NCBI GenBank assembly: GCA_016929035.1
Contig: JAFGJP010000188.1
Span: 1 to 14,973 of the forward strand
DNA length: 14,973 nt
Source of the DNA: Candidatus Auribacterota bacterium
Lineage (GTDB): Bacteria; Auribacterota; JAFGBW01; JAFGJP01
Direction of reading: 5' to 3'
Notes under the pieces: generated by a model
The model's input: only the letters and a program-made list of their open reading frames with translations
What the model was told of the DNA's origin: nothing
The model's database searches: none
Translations under genes and position numbers: made by a program
Shown: positions 13,791 through 14,973 of the stretch, in pieces
Layout: each line of letters begins with the position of its first letter
How positions within the stretch are numbered: position 1 is the first letter of the stretch

Positions 13791-14973
13791 ATGAGCCGGA
13801 CAGGGAAAAGAGTCGTGGTGACAGGTCTGGGAGGCATTTGTTCTATCGGCCACTCGATCAAGGAGATCTGGGAAAATATATGCAGCGGAGTCAATGGGAT
13901 AGGCTTGATCACCCTTTTTGATGCAAAGGATTTTGATTCCCGCATAGCAGGAGAAGTGAAAAATTTTGATCCTTCTCTCTGGCTGGACAGGAAGAGCATT
14001 AGAAAGACCGACAGGTTTGTTCATTTTGCCATTGCCGGTGCGAAGCAGGCCATCCAGGATGCCGGCCTGGAGATCACTGAAGCCAATGCGGATCGCGTGG
14101 GTGTATTCATCGGCAGCGGCATAGGCGGAATAGAGACCATCGAGCGTCAACACAAGATCTATCTGGAAAAGGGCCCTGGCCGGCTGTCGCCGTTTCTTAT
14201 CCCCATGCTTCTCATTGACCTCGCGCCCGGGTGTGTTTCAATCGAGACAGGAGCCAGAGGACCGAATCTCTCCATAGTAACAGCGTGCGCGACAGGAACG
14301 CATTCGATCGGAGAGGCTTTTGAATCCATCCGCAGAGGCGACATGGATGCCTGTATTGCCGGAGGGACAGAAGCGCCGCTCACCCCGCTCGGCGTAGGGG
14401 GATTCTGTGCGATGAAAGCTCTTTCAACCCGGAACGATGACCCTCAGAGATCTTCCCGTCCGTTTGACAAAGGAAGAGATGGTTTTGTTATGGCTGAGGG
14501 AAGCGGGATCGTTATTCTGGAATCAGAAGAAAGCGCAAGAAAAAGAGGCGCCAGGATCTACGCTGAAATGATCGGCTATGGAGCAAGCGGAGATGCGTAT
14601 CATATCACGCAGCCTGCTCCTCAGGGAGAAGGATATGCGCGGGCATTGAAGATGTCTCTTCAGTCCGCCGGCATTAACCCTGAAGATGTGGATTACATCA
14701 ATGCTCACGGCACATCAACTTACTATAATGACATTTTCGAAACGCAGGCCATAAAAAATGTTTTTAAAGAACATGCCTATAAGCTGGCAGTCAGCTCCAC
14801 AAAATCAATGACAGGTCACATGCTGGGAGCTGCAGGCGGGATAGAATTTATCTTCTCCAGCCTGGCTGTTAAAGAAAATATCCTGCCTCCGACAACCAAC
14901 TATGAGGAACCTGATCCTGAATGTGATCTTGATTATGTGCCGAATGCGGCGCGGGAAAAAGATGTCCGTATCG
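13791..14973 (+). CDS. fabF: 3-oxoacyl-[ACP] synthase II (KAS II), truncated by window edge
   Basis: FabF condenses acyl-ACP with malonyl-ACP during chain elongation. The visible 394 residues cover nearly all of a protein that is usually about 410-415 long. The Cys-His-His active site is complete: C166 in [13 protein letters not shown]306 in [11 protein letters not shown], and H343 in [16 protein letters not shown], with K338. [17 protein letters not shown] (223-239) is the standard KAS II gate region. The reading frame is open to the right edge. The start is the ATG at 13791, giving [14 protein letters not shown]; an AGAGGAG site lies 13 bp away and a weaker GGAAG is closer. It follows a strong terminator after acpP, so its expression may be lower than that of the upstream genes. 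Confidence 0.96.
   Translation, partial: MSRTGKRVVVTGLGGICSIGHSIKEIWENICSGVNGIGLITLFDAKDFDSRIAGEVKNFDPSLWLDRKSIRKTDRFVHFAIAGAKQAIQDAGLEITEANADRVGVFIGSGIGGIETIERQHKIYLEKGPGRLSPFLIPMLLIDLAPGCVSIETGARGPNLSIVTACATGTHSIGEAFESIRRGDMDACIAGGTEAPLTPLGVGGFCAMKALSTRNDDPQRSSRPFDKGRDGFVMAEGSGIVILESEESARKRGARIYAEMIGYGASGDAYHITQPAPQGEGYARALKMSLQSAGINPEDVDYINAHGTSTYYNDIFETQAIKNVFKEHAYKLAVSSTKSMTGHMLGAAGGIEFIFSSLAVKENILPPTTNYEEPDPECDLDYVPNAAREKDVRI

Overview
The window is a bacterial chromosomal segment with moderate GC (judged by eye), Shine-Dalgarno-led genes and sigma70-type promoters. Its core is the housekeeping run yajC-secDF, then rpsT-rpmF-plsX-fabH-fabD-fabG-acpP-fabF. Short repeat families crowd one intergenic region in a style I associate with uncultivated, metagenome-assembled Gram-negative-type bacteria (for example Omnitrophota or deltaproteobacterial relatives). 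That placement is inference only; nothing here fixes the phylum.

Left part, minus strand (1-1719). The 5' part of pabB (4-amino-4-deoxychorismate synthase component I) runs off the left edge. It is separated from an extended-SDR NAD-dependent epimerase/dehydratase by a 421-bp spacer built from several short repeat types: octamers with a TATC/CTGAT core, two inverted copies of a CCCTTCGAC...GCTCAGGACA element, a TTCGCG decamer run, and a pyrimidine-rich tract. The 119-bp gap to the next gene is a divergent promoter region. It carries a consensus minus-strand promoter (TTGACA-16-TATAAT) overlapped by a perfect palindrome.

Middle part, plus strand (1851-6367). Two genes 11 bp apart form a likely operon. 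The first is a roughly 1016-residue multi-pass membrane protein of GT-C/YfhO-like type with a C-terminal beta-rich region. The second is a 484-residue divergent relative of UDP-sugar pyrophosphorylases (UDPGP family). With the divergent epimerase they suggest a small nucleotide-sugar and glycan-transfer locus. This is the least ordinary gene content in the window.

Right part, plus strand (6525-14973). yajC and a fused secDF form a Sec-translocase accessory operon with its own promoter. Three bases after the secDF stop a strong promoter (TTGACG-17-TATAAA) starts a new unit. It has a structured leader, then ribosomal proteins S20 and L32, then the type II fatty-acid and phospholipid synthesis genes plsX, fabH, fabD, fabG and acpP. 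Junctions are tight: plsX uses a TTG start 2 bp after rpmF, and the plsX/fabH and fabH/fabD junctions each overlap by 8 bp. A strong intrinsic terminator follows acpP, and fabF begins just beyond it and is cut by the right edge. Together these genes make acyl-ACP: FabD loads malonyl groups, FabH starts chains, FabG and FabF elongate them, ACP carries them, and PlsX passes acyl groups to phospholipid synthesis.

No tRNA, rRNA, CRISPR array, insertion sequence or prophage gene was seen.
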